A DNA stretch of 64,000 nt from Euzebyella saccharophila (GTDB lineage Bacteria > Bacteroidota > Bacteroidia > Flavobacteriales > Flavobacteriaceae). The notes beneath the pieces are model-generated. The model was not told the origin of the DNA. It ran no database searches and saw only the letters and a program-made list of their open reading frames with translations. This document shows positions 49,301 to 55,764 of the stretch, one piece after another (position 1 is the first letter of the stretch; each line of letters starts with the position of its first letter). The position numbers and the translations under genes were made by a program. Where the stretch lies: contig NZ_JACYFJ010000001.1 in the NCBI RefSeq assembly GCF_014855495.1, positions 806,001 through 870,000 on the forward strand, written 5' to 3'.

Positions 49301-51365
49301 TTTCAAATTTCCAGGCTTGTATTTTGGAAGATTCTTCCAGTTTTCCCAAAATATCCATGCTAGTGGTAGCATGGGACCCGTCACCATCCAGATTAATTTT
49401 GAGTCCGAAAGAAAGGCCCACCTGGTTGCCCGGGGTCACTAGCTGCAGATTTTCTACCGATGCCGGAAAGTTCATCAGCTTCATGTCACCCGTAAACCCG
49501 AAGCTGGTAGCGCTAATGGCTTTTTTACCGGGTTCGGTTTCCAGTTTTAATTCTTGAAACTGAATGCCGGGAAAATTGAAGCCTTTTCCACTATCTTCTG
49601 CCTCTTGGGTGCTTGGCGATTTCTCGCCTTCTTTTTGACCTATTTTACCAACGATGGAGAGTTCACCCGTAAGGTTGGCGGAAGGATACACCTTGCCATC
49701 CTTTACGTCAATGGCCACACTGGAGTTTTTGGCCAGTTGCATTTCTCCCAGAAAGACAGGGGTTTCATAATTACTTTGCAGCCCCACTTCCAGTCCGTAA
49801 CCATTTTGGTCTATATAGCCTGAATAATCCATGGGTTTCTCAAAAATAGGTACGGCAATATCACCGCCCATAGAACCCCCTGTTAGCGAATTTCGGGAAA
49901 GGGAAATACTTACGTCCTCTATGGTAAACGCCCATTTTCCGGCCGCTCCGTCACCTGTTTTAAGCACGTTTTCCCCATAAAAAGTACCGGATACCCCTTG
50001 GCTGTCCAGCACCAAATCCTTGGCGCCAAATTCTACGCGTCCGTTGGATTTTTTGGTATCCTCTATTCCTTGAGGTAGCATACCGCTTACTTCTTCGGCG
50101 TAAAAACCACGCCATAGTTTTTCATCGGCGCCGGAATAGATGTTGTTGTATTCTCGGGGAAGGTTAAGGTTGGGCGCACTGCGGCTATCGCTAAGGTCCA
50201 AGACCACATTTTTAAGGTTAAAGCCCCAACCCGTCAAGCCTACCACTTCAAAACGGGGAAGGTCTACATTGATCAAAAGGTCGTTCCAGCCTTCCGACTT
50301 TACACTAAAAGAAGCGCCCACATAACATTTGTTGTCCACTACCTGATCTTCCATGTCCTTTAGATACTGGTTGTCCCTACTATTTCCGCAGGTGTATTCC
50401 CCATTTTCGTTAATAGGTAACAGCACGTTTCTTGAAACCCGAAGATCGCCTTCTAGGCTAATGCCCTTTAGGTTGGAACAATCGAACTCTATAAAGGATT
50501 GGTCGCTAAAAGAATTCGTCTTTAGGTCTATATCACCTCTGAGGGTCAACAGCCAATTGTCTCCCTGAATGGGAATGGCCTGATTGCCCAAAAGCACCAG
50601 TTTCATATCACCGGATAGTCCGCCCTCATAGCTGAGCTTTACATTTTCGGCACCAAAAAAGAGTTGTCGTTCAATACTGCGGTCTTTCTTATCGTCCACT
50701 TCCCCTTTTTCAGGAACGGTCATACGCGCCCATACCTTTAGCAGGGCATGGTTGGGCGTAAATTCTACCTCGGTAATGGCCAATTCTACCGAATTGCCCG
50801 AAGTTTGGTCCGTTTTTTTAAGCCCCACCGGAAGCTCCAACAATTCATTGCCGGTAAGTATTTCTACAAAGCGACCCATTTTGGACACCGCTTCCACTGC
50901 GTTTTTTGCATTTTTTATCAATTTTTCTACGGCTGGATTCTTGGGGTAATTCTCCGCCATAAAAGCCGCATTGAACTCCGGCTGCCGTTGGGTAAAGACC
51001 ACATTAAAATTCTGGTTTTGGGCCAGTTTTTCGTCTAGGGTAGGGAAGGAACGGTAAGTAGCCTCCTCTAACTCCCCCAAAGAGGGAGAATTTTTGCTGC
51101 CAGCCTCTGAAGTGATGGTGGGTATGGTGTCTTTGGAACTGGATAGGGGTGTAATCTGTGCGTGCCTATCCGATTGCAATGCAGCCAATTGCTGCAAATA
51201 GTCGAGTTGTTGTTTCTTTTTTTGTTGCTGCAGCGTAGTGTCCTTTGTTTTATGGGCCAAACTGTCTTTAGAACCGGAAACAGGTGGCGTAACGGCATAC
51301 AGTTGTAAGCTGCCTAACAGGCTGCATAGAATGAAAAGTAGAATATGTGAGTAGTTGTTTTTCAT
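46317..51365 (-). CDS. Giant secreted beta-rich protein of unknown function
   Basis: 1682 residues with a signal peptide (1-24). A polar Q/K/S-rich stretch (about 28-110) is followed by about 1000 residues of amphipathic beta repeats in which short GDMKL-, GELSV- and LxLxGxLxI-type strands recur, suggesting a solenoid or elongated beta sheet. An aromatic region (about 1000-1130, FAFGLNFSYQYKYQYLIFYAYLEFGGGFDI) is barrel-like. An Ig-like Big_5 domain lies near 1185-1300 (DVVPREGDTDVSVYAAPQ). The C-terminal 350 residues are Tyr- and Pro-rich. No enzyme motif or T9SS domain was seen. It starts directly after the 218-residue membrane protein gene. Confidence 0.8.
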   Translation of the reverse strand: MKNNYSHILLFILCSLLGSLQLYAVTPPVSGSKDSLAHKTKDTTLQQQKKKQQLDYLQQLAALQSDRHAQITPLSSSKDTIPTITSEAGSKNSPSLGELEEATYRSFPTLDEKLAQNQNFNVVFTQRQPEFNAAFMAENYPKNPAVEKLIKNAKNAVEAVSKMGRFVEILTGNELLELPVGLKKTDQTSGNSVELAITEVEFTPNHALLKVWARMTVPEKGEVDDKKDRSIERQLFFGAENVKLSYEGGLSGDMKLVLLGNQAIPIQGDNWLLTLRGDIDLKTNSFSDQSFIEFDCSNLKGISLEGDLRVSRNVLLPINENGEYTCGNSRDNQYLKDMEDQVVDNKCYVGASFSVKSEGWNDLLINVDLPRFEVVGLTGWGFNLKNVVLDLSDSRSAPNLNLPREYNNIYSGADEKLWRGFYAEEVSGMLPQGIEDTKKSNGRVEFGAKDLVLDSQGVSGTFYGENVLKTGDGAAGKWAFTIEDVSISLSRNSLTGGSMGGDIAVPIFEKPMDYSGYIDQNGYGLEVGLQSNYETPVFLGEMQLAKNSSVAIDVKDGKVYPSANLTGELSIVGKIGQKEGEKSPSTQEAEDSGKGFNFPGIQFQELKLETEPGKKAISATSFGFTGDMKLMNFPASVENLQLVTPGNQVGLSFGLKINLDGDGSHATTSMDILGKLEESSKIQAWKFEKVKVDGVKVDYKKSGVHLTGGLQIMDEDPTYGNGFAGELSVDITKLNYKASAKAMFGSTTFRYWFVDIWSDSKESGSSKLPINSLAGGLSNKMKRITNGKTTEFNPSKAVYVPDANTGLGLRAGAGIGTNNSSSFSAKVFIEMEFNTHGGLNRIGFTGEGSLMGDDSYISPEAKLLENNKLLDKMSGFIEKNAGKAETFLKDNDFLGLSKNAIPKREVASSGRVGVFVGIEKDFVNDSFHGEFEVYIDLEGIRGGNEDNLAGRAVIHKDPQEWYIHVGTPETPISLTFDVKIAELNVQAYFMTGTKLPTAFPPRDEVVRILGADVAELNRQGKDGQFEAAKGFAFGLNFSYQYKYQYLIFYAYLEFGGGFDIMHAYYPDAKCVGRPGPIGNNGWYSMGQVYAYLEGEFGVEVDLAFIKGKFPIAYAGVAAMLRGQFPNPIYLNGYVGMRYEILGGLIKGNMRMKFEAGEECEFEGISDAIGVPIISDVVPREGDTDVSVYAAPQAIFTYPVNKDVEVNLEEGKRTFKIQLKEFTLTHEGKEIEGKFEWNEDHDAVTFISEKTLPSEKELIALVEVSFDEKINGAYKTLVKEGKPVVERKEIAFKTTKAPDHIPWEQVSYVYPVKDMKNFYPQEYTTGYVKPKRAPDYLFEGGYEMRAQFVSLLTNEGIRTPLRYDKQKGMVFFEIPELVPNSKYRLDLMVYPPGQEAPPEIFTEEKETVYDTEKVNTNWYDPGTDTQTERNDVNSTAVVSQKKATGIQMNDAAPKSILDMEFRSSQHASFKDKINSLEVIDNLTNNIFYFNANDSLDVYAKVQSLSIKVADYEAFDKPEIYADRYNPEPLIYAQAILKDDYYKKDILPIMYDRTGSDPIYPIDGIYVNRDENILGVPPIRSFYIGYEYKRDYENDPNSPWVKNRIPFIYNLPYQYYEDFIHLRGTLRNKYPNPSADPDIYEKYHLLLTKSFPAFRFNKSYQAELIYRTPGNLYSQGYKIKYVND

Positions 51366-52022
51366 CTATTTGGTTTTTTGTTTCGCTTCGCTTCTTCCAA
51401 AGATTGCTTTCCAGCCTTTCATACTTTCTTCGAACATGTTGGGTAAGTCAGGCCATAAATTACTTTTAAGATAAATCTTATAAGCACCTATGAATAGTGA
51501 AATGCTCAACACAAAACCGAGCAATCCGATTAAGGGAAATAGAATCCCCAAAAAATAGAGGAATAATTTTGTTCCAATTGAAGGTTTATTACCAATCAAG
51601 GTTTTCTCACCTATTTTCAAATATTCAATTACAGCACCCGATTTCATAAATGTAACCGGCCCAAAATCGGACAATTTATCTTCTTCCAATTCAATGGGCA
51701 ATACATTTTTCAATCTTCCCTGATTTGTAATTTTATTTTGTTGTAAAAAGGAAAGCAATTTTTTGTGTTCATTTTCAGGTATATAAAAAAGCATGTTTAA
51801 GCTGTCACCATCCCCTGTAATGAGCTCGAGTTTTGCATATTTGTCCGTATTTGAACCCTGAAAGGCTTGTCTTAGGGAAAGATGTTTTAAATATTTCGAA
51901 GATTGTTGATGAACATCTGCTTCATTGGCTTTATTAAAAAGTAAGGGGCCGCTAAATACCATTAAGCAAACGGTAAAGCCGAACATAAAACCGAATTTTA
52001 ATATGTACTCAATTGATTTCAA
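51366..52022 (-). CDS. Membrane protein, paralogue of the 214-residue protein at 53,278
   Basis: 218 residues: N-terminal helix (about 9-30), a non-cytoplasmic domain (about 31-145), a hydrophobic hairpin (about 148-185) and a basic tail. The start is TTG, fixed by alignment with the paralogue, which shares EYILKFGFMFG at the same place, PDLPN near the C-terminus and the same topology. It stops immediately before the giant 1682-residue gene. It could be a membrane immunity protein or an accessory of the surface proteins; neither is shown. Confidence 0.75.
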   Translation of the reverse strand: MKSIEYILKFGFMFGFTVCLMVFSGPLLFNKANEADVHQQSSKYLKHLSLRQAFQGSNTDKYAKLELITGDGDSLNMLFYIPENEHKKLLSFLQQNKITNQGRLKNVLPIELEEDKLSDFGPVTFMKSGAVIEYLKIGEKTLIGNKPSIGTKLFLYFLGILFPLIGLLGFVLSISLFIGAYKIYLKSNLWPDLPNMFEESMKGWKAIFGRSEAKQKTK

Positions 52023-52089
52023 TATAGTTACAATTCTTCGTTTTTCTTTAAGTACTTAATTTTTATCAATATTTAATAATTAGACATTT

Positions 52090-52329
52090 TTATTTAAAAC
52101 TTGATAAATCCTTGCTTCTTTCCCGAAATAAAGAGGGTTTTTCACGTACCTTATCTGCTAATTGGGTTATAAAACTTTTGCCATTTTTATTAAACGCACT
52201 TTCTTCTAAAGAGTTCAATTCGAAAGTGACATAATACAGGGCTACACCTCCACATAGAACAGATAGAATTAATTTATCCTTATTTTCAAAAAGAGTAAAG
52301 TCCCATTCTTTTTTTATTAGTTCTTTCAT
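52090..52329 (-). CDS. Small immunity-like protein, 79 residues
   Basis: A compact soluble protein (KEWDFTLFENKDKLILSVLCGG, ALYYVTFELN) with no signal or transmembrane helix. Its ATG overlaps the TGA of an upstream orphan reading frame that looks like the C-terminal end of a toxin (52,326-52,409). Small size, cytoplasmic nature and this coupling are the usual marks of an immunity protein. The family is not recognised by name. Confidence 0.65.
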   Translation of the reverse strand: MKELIKKEWDFTLFENKDKLILSVLCGGVALYYVTFELNSLEESAFNKNGKSFITQLADKVREKPSLFRERSKDLSSFK

Positions 52330-52409
52330 TTTAAGTTTGTTACGTTTTCTATATAACTTCCTGAGGGAATTGCATCAATTACAATTTCAGAGTAACCTTG
52401 TGGTAGTTT
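52326..52409 (-). pseudogene. Orphan toxin-tip remnant, C-terminal end only
   Basis: The minus strand encodes 27 residues in one frame (KLPQGYSEIVIDAIPSGSY, then IENVTNLK) ending in a TGA that overlaps the ATG of the 79-residue gene. The sequence has the look of a folded-domain C-terminus and has no start codon of its own. A REP hairpin begins at once upstream, and the frame closes inside or just beyond it. I read it as the broken 3' end of a toxin gene cut by REP insertion. Confidence 0.5.
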
Positions 52410-52410
52410 A

Positions 52411-52443
52411 CCTCCGCTGGCGCGAGCGTCACGCTCGTGCCAT
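52411..52443. repeat. REP hairpin 3' of RAYT copy 1
   Basis: Contains CGAGCGT-C-ACGCTCG, flanked by CCTCCGCTGGCG on one side. It is the reverse complement, with few changes, of the REP at 53,077-53,112 on the other side of the transposase gene. It lies 30 bases from the transposase stop. Confidence 0.85.
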
Positions 52444-52473
52444 TAAAGTTTACATGTATGTCTTTAATTTTAC

Positions 52474-53040
52474 TCATAGTATGCCTAGTATAATACCTTG
52501 GTTATCAATTTTTATAACCGTTTCATCATCGGCATAGTTCCTTGCACTACTGTACTTCCAATCGATAGGGTCGGTTACAAAACCTGCTTCTACCGGGTTT
52601 TTATGTATGTACGCTATCTTCTGTTTGATTACTTTATTGCTCCATAATTCAATAGGTTTGTTGTGTTGCTGCCAAAATTGTCTTTTGGTAACATTACTTT
52701 TCTTTTTTCCTGCTCTTTCCATCATCCATAAGAGCCATTCTTTTCTACTTTCCTGAGGGTTTTCTTCAATTTCTTTTATCAATTTTCTAGCTGTATAGCC
52801 CTTGAAATCTCTTAGCAACCCTGATGGGTCTTCATTTTCCGACCTAAAGACAAAGTGAACGTGGCTCGGCATAAAACAATAAGCAAATACTTCCATACCT
52901 TTTTCTGCTCTGCAATAGTTGATAGCTTGCTCCAGTATTGAAAAATAGGCTTGTCTTGTAAACACATCTATCCAAAACACGGTCGCGAAGCTTACGAAGT
53001 AAGCTGCTGTAGGGTTGTTGAATTTGTGTTTTCTGCTCAT
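52474..53040 (-). CDS. REP-associated tyrosine transposase (RAYT), copy 1
   Basis: 188 residues of the Y1/IS200-like transposase fold. The HUH metal site is PSHVHFVF (His60, His62); Tyr82 in FKGYTARKL is a candidate nucleophile. ASARNYAD-type ending matches the family (KYSSARNYADDE). The gene is flanked at both sides by inverted REP hairpins. Residues 1-112 are identical to copy 2, while the last 76 differ at about a quarter of sites. Confidence 0.92.
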   Translation of the reverse strand: MSRKHKFNNPTAAYFVSFATVFWIDVFTRQAYFSILEQAINYCRAEKGMEVFAYCFMPSHVHFVFRSENEDPSGLLRDFKGYTARKLIKEIEENPQESRKEWLLWMMERAGKKKSNVTKRQFWQQHNKPIELWSNKVIKQKIAYIHKNPVEAGFVTDPIDWKYSSARNYADDETVIKIDNQGIILGIL

Positions 53041-53076
53041 TGTTTCTTTATTCTTTTTCTTATGCCCGGCTTATTC

Positions 53077-53112
53077 TTGACGGCACGAGCGTGACGCTCG
53101 CGTCAGCGGAGG
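53077..53112. repeat. REP hairpin 5' of RAYT copy 1
   Basis: CGAGCGT-G-ACGCTCG core with an outer GACG/CGTC pair, followed by CAGCGGAGG. It is the inverted counterpart of the REP at 52,411. Confidence 0.85.
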
Positions 53113-53226
53113 AATATCAATTGTCCCCTTTAGGGAACAGTAAAAACCAAAACGATTTTTACAGGGGTGTTTTGTTATTGTTTTCTACTGATTATTATTG
53201 TCATTGCCTTTACTTTTTACACTGTT

Positions 53227-53259
53227 GGTGTGAGCATAGATGCTTGCGCTAGCGGGGGG
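53227..53259. repeat. Diverged REP hairpin
   Basis: TGAGCA-TAGA-TGCTTG stem-loop followed by CGCTAGCGGGG. It aligns with the REP at 55,335 but has several changes. The rest of 53,113-53,277 shows no gene. Confidence 0.6.
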
Positions 53260-53277
53260 TAGTTTTTATTCATAATT

Positions 53278-53922
53278 CTAATGTAATTTTTTGGACTTAA
53301 ATCCTCTAAAGACGTATTTTAAGCCTTCTACCTTACTTCCTATTGAATTAGGTAAATCCGGAAACACTCCTGTCTTTTGATAGGTTTTTATGCAATCAAA
53401 AAACACCATAGAACTCAATAAAAAAGCCAATAATCCTACTAGGGAGAACCCACCTCCAAGCAAGTAGTAAATTATTTTCTCGAGGGCGGTTGTCTTTCTT
53501 CCTATTAGAGAATGGTTGTTAATCGAGAGCAATTCGATACTTTTATTTTTTAACCGATACTTAATGTCTTTATAATCTTTTAATTCAGTTTTATTTATAA
53601 CGATAGGTAAAAGCTTAAACAGTGCTTTGTTTTTAATATGTCGGTTTTTTACCAAGAATTCTTCTATTGCTGTATATTCTTTTTCGGGCAAATAGTAATT
53701 CTTGGTTAAAGTGTCATTTGGTTGAATAATTATAGAAAACTGCATATAATCCTCACCATTGAATACGTGGTTCAGCTTTAATTCAAGCAATTCATTTACA
53801 GTTATAATATTAGTTTGATCTGGATCAATTTTTTTGAAAAAAGCAGGTCCACCGTAAAGCATCAGAACTGTGCTCAAACCGAACATAAAGCCAAATTTTA
53901 ATATGTATTCGAAAAACCTCAT
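53278..53922 (-). CDS. Membrane protein, paralogue of the 218-residue protein at 51,366
   Basis: 214 residues with the same plan as its paralogue: N-terminal helix with FFEYILKFGFMFG, a GGP.FFKK turn, a non-cytoplasmic domain (about 32-145), a hydrophobic hairpin (about 148-185) and PDLPN before a basic tail. It starts with ATG, 12 bases after the 63-residue membrane gene, so the two are probably cotranscribed. Lying in an island of immunity-like genes, it may protect against a membrane-active toxin, but that is conjecture. Confidence 0.75.
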   Translation of the reverse strand: MRFFEYILKFGFMFGLSTVLMLYGGPAFFKKIDPDQTNIITVNELLELKLNHVFNGEDYMQFSIIIQPNDTLTKNYYLPEKEYTAIEEFLVKNRHIKNKALFKLLPIVINKTELKDYKDIKYRLKNKSIELLSINNHSLIGRKTTALEKIIYYLLGGGFSLVGLLAFLLSSMVFFDCIKTYQKTGVFPDLPNSIGSKVEGLKYVFRGFKSKKLH

Positions 53923-53934
53923 ATTTTACTTATC

Positions 53935-54126
53935 TTATTCGTTTGTTTCGGAACTTTTTTCTATAAACATTTTCACAGGAACTTCAGTACCTAAGGCCAA
54001 TTCTTCTTTGTTCTTATTGTATTCAAAAATCCCATAAGTTATGTAACTCAACCATAGTCCAGAGAATAAGAATAGGATTGATAAAAACCATCTTCTTTTA
54101 TAATATTGTTCTTTTGTTAAAATCAA
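53935..54126 (-). CDS. Small single-span membrane protein, 63 residues
   Basis: A basic N-terminus (KEQYYKRRW) is followed by one hydrophobic helix (about 14-35) and a polar acidic tail. The start is TTG; an in-frame TAG lies just before it and no later start fits. It sits 12 bases upstream of the 214-residue membrane protein gene in the same direction. No family recognised. Confidence 0.6.
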   Translation of the reverse strand: MILTKEQYYKRRWFLSILFLFSGLWLSYITYGIFEYNKNKEELALGTEVPVKMFIEKSSETNE

Positions 54127-54186
54127 CTATATTTTTTTAAATGTTCTCATTTTATTCTGAATTTTCATTGACTACAAAGTATATTT

Positions 54187-54483
54187 CTATTTCAGAAAGT
54201 CACTTAAAATTGCTAGTTGGGCAGTAATATTCTCAGGATTTGATTTAGTGTGATTATTTACCTTTTTATCATATCTCCATAAATCATATGGCTTTCCGTC
54301 AATAATAATTTCGATATAAAACCCGATATCACCTTTAATATTAATAATCAAATCATCTTTCATATATTTTATACCCCAGTAAGGTCCATGTACATTCTCT
54401 TCCAAGAGTTGGAAATTTGGAAAATTATCTTCAAAGTACTTCCTTATTATTTTATTATTGTCTTCTGCCCAATTTGCTACCAT
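54187..54483 (-). CDS. Immunity-like protein, 98 residues
   Basis: A small acidic soluble protein with FEDNFPNFQLL, HGPYWGIKYMKDDL and GFYIEIIIDGKPYDLWRYD; no signal or membrane helix. I chose the ATG at 54,483 because its second and third codons overlap the TAG of an upstream orphan frame, the tight coupling expected between toxin tip and immunity gene. An ATG four codons upstream (54,495) is an alternative. No named family recognised. Confidence 0.65.
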   Translation of the reverse strand: MVANWAEDNNKIIRKYFEDNFPNFQLLEENVHGPYWGIKYMKDDLIINIKGDIGFYIEIIIDGKPYDLWRYDKKVNNHTKSNPENITAQLAILSDFLK

Positions 54484-54647
54484 ACAGCTTTCCATAAATC
54501 ATTTATTTCAATAAATTCCTTGACGCCCAATTCAATTAAGTAATTAACCTCTCTTGCAAAAAAACTGCTCGTTTCGCGGAGAAAACGGATCATGAGAAAA
54601 CCAAAACTCTTTGTTTGCGGCTTTTTGTCTATCCATAAACTCTTTAT
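54477..54647 (-). pseudogene. Orphan toxin-tip remnant before the 98-residue gene
   Basis: A 56-codon open frame with no good start ends in TAG at 54,477, inside the start of the 98-residue gene. Its last 30 residues (SSFFAREVNYLIELGVKEF, IEINDLW, KAVW) look like a folded-domain C-terminus. The frame is cut upstream by a stop and then by a REP hairpin at 54,655. Likely the displaced 3' end of a toxin gene whose immunity gene survived. Confidence 0.45.
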
Positions 54648-54654
54648 TTATTCT

Positions 54655-54684
54655 CCCCGCTAGCGCGAGCGTCACGCTCGTGCC
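54655..54684. repeat. REP hairpin 3' of RAYT copy 2
   Basis: CCCCGCTAGCG followed by CGAGCGT-C-ACGCTCG. It lies 29 bases from the copy 2 stop, the same spacing as at copy 1. Confidence 0.85.
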
Positions 54685-54713
54685 CATGAAGCTGCTGTTC
54701 ATAACATTGTCTC

Positions 54714-55286
54714 TCATAGTTCCATTATACCTAAATGCATACCTTCGTTATCTATCTTTAAAACCGTTTCATCATCGGCATAGTTCCGTGCACTGCTATA
54801 TTTCCAATCAATGGGATCGGTTACAAAACCTTGTTCCACAGGATTGTTGTGAACGTAATATATTTTTTGCTTTATGGCCTTTCCGCTCCATAATTCAACA
54901 GGTGTGTTATGCTGCTGCCAGAACTGCTTGTTTTTAACATTGCTTTTTCTTTTCCCTGCCCGTTCCATCATCCATAAAAGCCATTCTTTTCTACTTTCCT
55001 GAGGGTTTTCTTCAATTTCTTTTATCAATTTTCTAGCTGTATAGCCCTTGAAATCTCTTAGCAACCCTGATGGGTCTTCATTTTCCGACCTAAAGACAAA
55101 GTGAACGTGGCTCGGCATAAAACAATAAGCAAATACTTCCATACCTTTTTCTGCTCTGCAATAGTTAATAGCTTGCTCCAGTATTGAAAAATAGGCTTGT
55201 CTTGTAAACACATCTATCCAAAACACGGTCGCGAAGCTTACGAAGTAAGCTGCTGTAGGGTTGTTGAATTTGTGTTTTCTGCTCAT
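54714..55286 (-). CDS. REP-associated tyrosine transposase (RAYT), copy 2
   Basis: 190 residues with the HUH site PSHVHFVF and FKGYTARKL as in copy 1. The first 112 residues are the same as copy 1, and at DNA level about 305 bases from the start codon differ by one base (55,167, A for G). The C-terminal part then diverges abruptly. Inverted REP hairpins flank the gene. Its 5' spacer before the ATG is longer than that of copy 1 by a pyrimidine-rich insertion. Confidence 0.92.
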   Translation of the reverse strand: MSRKHKFNNPTAAYFVSFATVFWIDVFTRQAYFSILEQAINYCRAEKGMEVFAYCFMPSHVHFVFRSENEDPSGLLRDFKGYTARKLIKEIEENPQESRKEWLLWMMERAGKRKSNVKNKQFWQQHNTPVELWSGKAIKQKIYYVHNNPVEQGFVTDPIDWKYSSARNYADDETVLKIDNEGMHLGIMEL

Positions 55287-55334
55287 TGTTTCTTTATTCT
55301 TTCTCTTTTTCTGTTTCTTATGCCCTGCTTATTC

Positions 55335-55370
55335 TTGACGGCACGAGCAAGGATGCTCGCGCCAGTGGGG
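55335..55370. repeat. REP hairpin 5' of RAYT copy 2
   Basis: CGAGCA-AGGA-TGCTCG stem with an outer GGC/GCC pair, then AGTGGGG. It shares the TTGACGGCACGAGC start with the REP at 53,077 but has a different loop. Confidence 0.85.
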
Positions 55371-55391
55371 CCTTTATCGCTAATACCAAAA

Positions 55392-55763
55392 TTAAAGGGT
55401 TGGTGTAGATATCCTCTTTTGATACTCTTGTTTATCCCAAGTCCACCCATATTTAGAAAAAGTACGAAACACTTCTTCCATAATTTCATCTACATTTGAG
55501 TCAACTTCTCGAAAAGTTTTGTGCCATTGAGGGGTAAATGTTGAATACTCATCATGTCCTTTTTCAACTTGAAGACGCATTCCTTGATTAAGAATACCTA
55601 CCCAAAATTTAACTTTATCATCAAAATTAAGTTCATGATAGTTTTCTGGTAGACAACTCCAGAAATTAGTTTTATATGTCCTGTTTTTCACGGAGTTCAT
55701 ATACTCTATGAACTCGTCTTTTGGTAATTTTAAAATCTCCTCTGATGATAGCTCTCTTTTCAT
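55392..55763 (-). CDS. Candidate immunity protein for the ADP-ribosyltransferase toxin
   Basis: 123 residues, soluble, no signal: a helical, charged protein with LPENYHELNFDDKVKFWVG and FRTFSKYGWTWDKQ. Its ATG is one base after the stop of the giant toxin gene, the standard toxin-immunity arrangement. No named immunity family recognised; assignment rests on position, size and likely cytoplasmic location. Confidence 0.7.
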   Translation of the reverse strand: MKRELSSEEILKLPKDEFIEYMNSVKNRTYKTNFWSCLPENYHELNFDDKVKFWVGILNQGMRLQVEKGHDEYSTFTPQWHKTFREVDSNVDEIMEEVFRTFSKYGWTWDKQEYQKRISTPTL

Positions 55764-55764
55764 T

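Noticed and set aside
54611-54937. Open frame of 108 codons on the plus strand
   Set aside because: It runs through a REP hairpin and antisense to RAYT copy 2; composition does not look protein-like.
55283-55489. 68-codon minus-strand frame between RAYT copy 2 and the immunity gene
   Set aside because: It overlaps the immunity candidate in another frame, and passes through a REP hairpin; no start context or similarity supports it.
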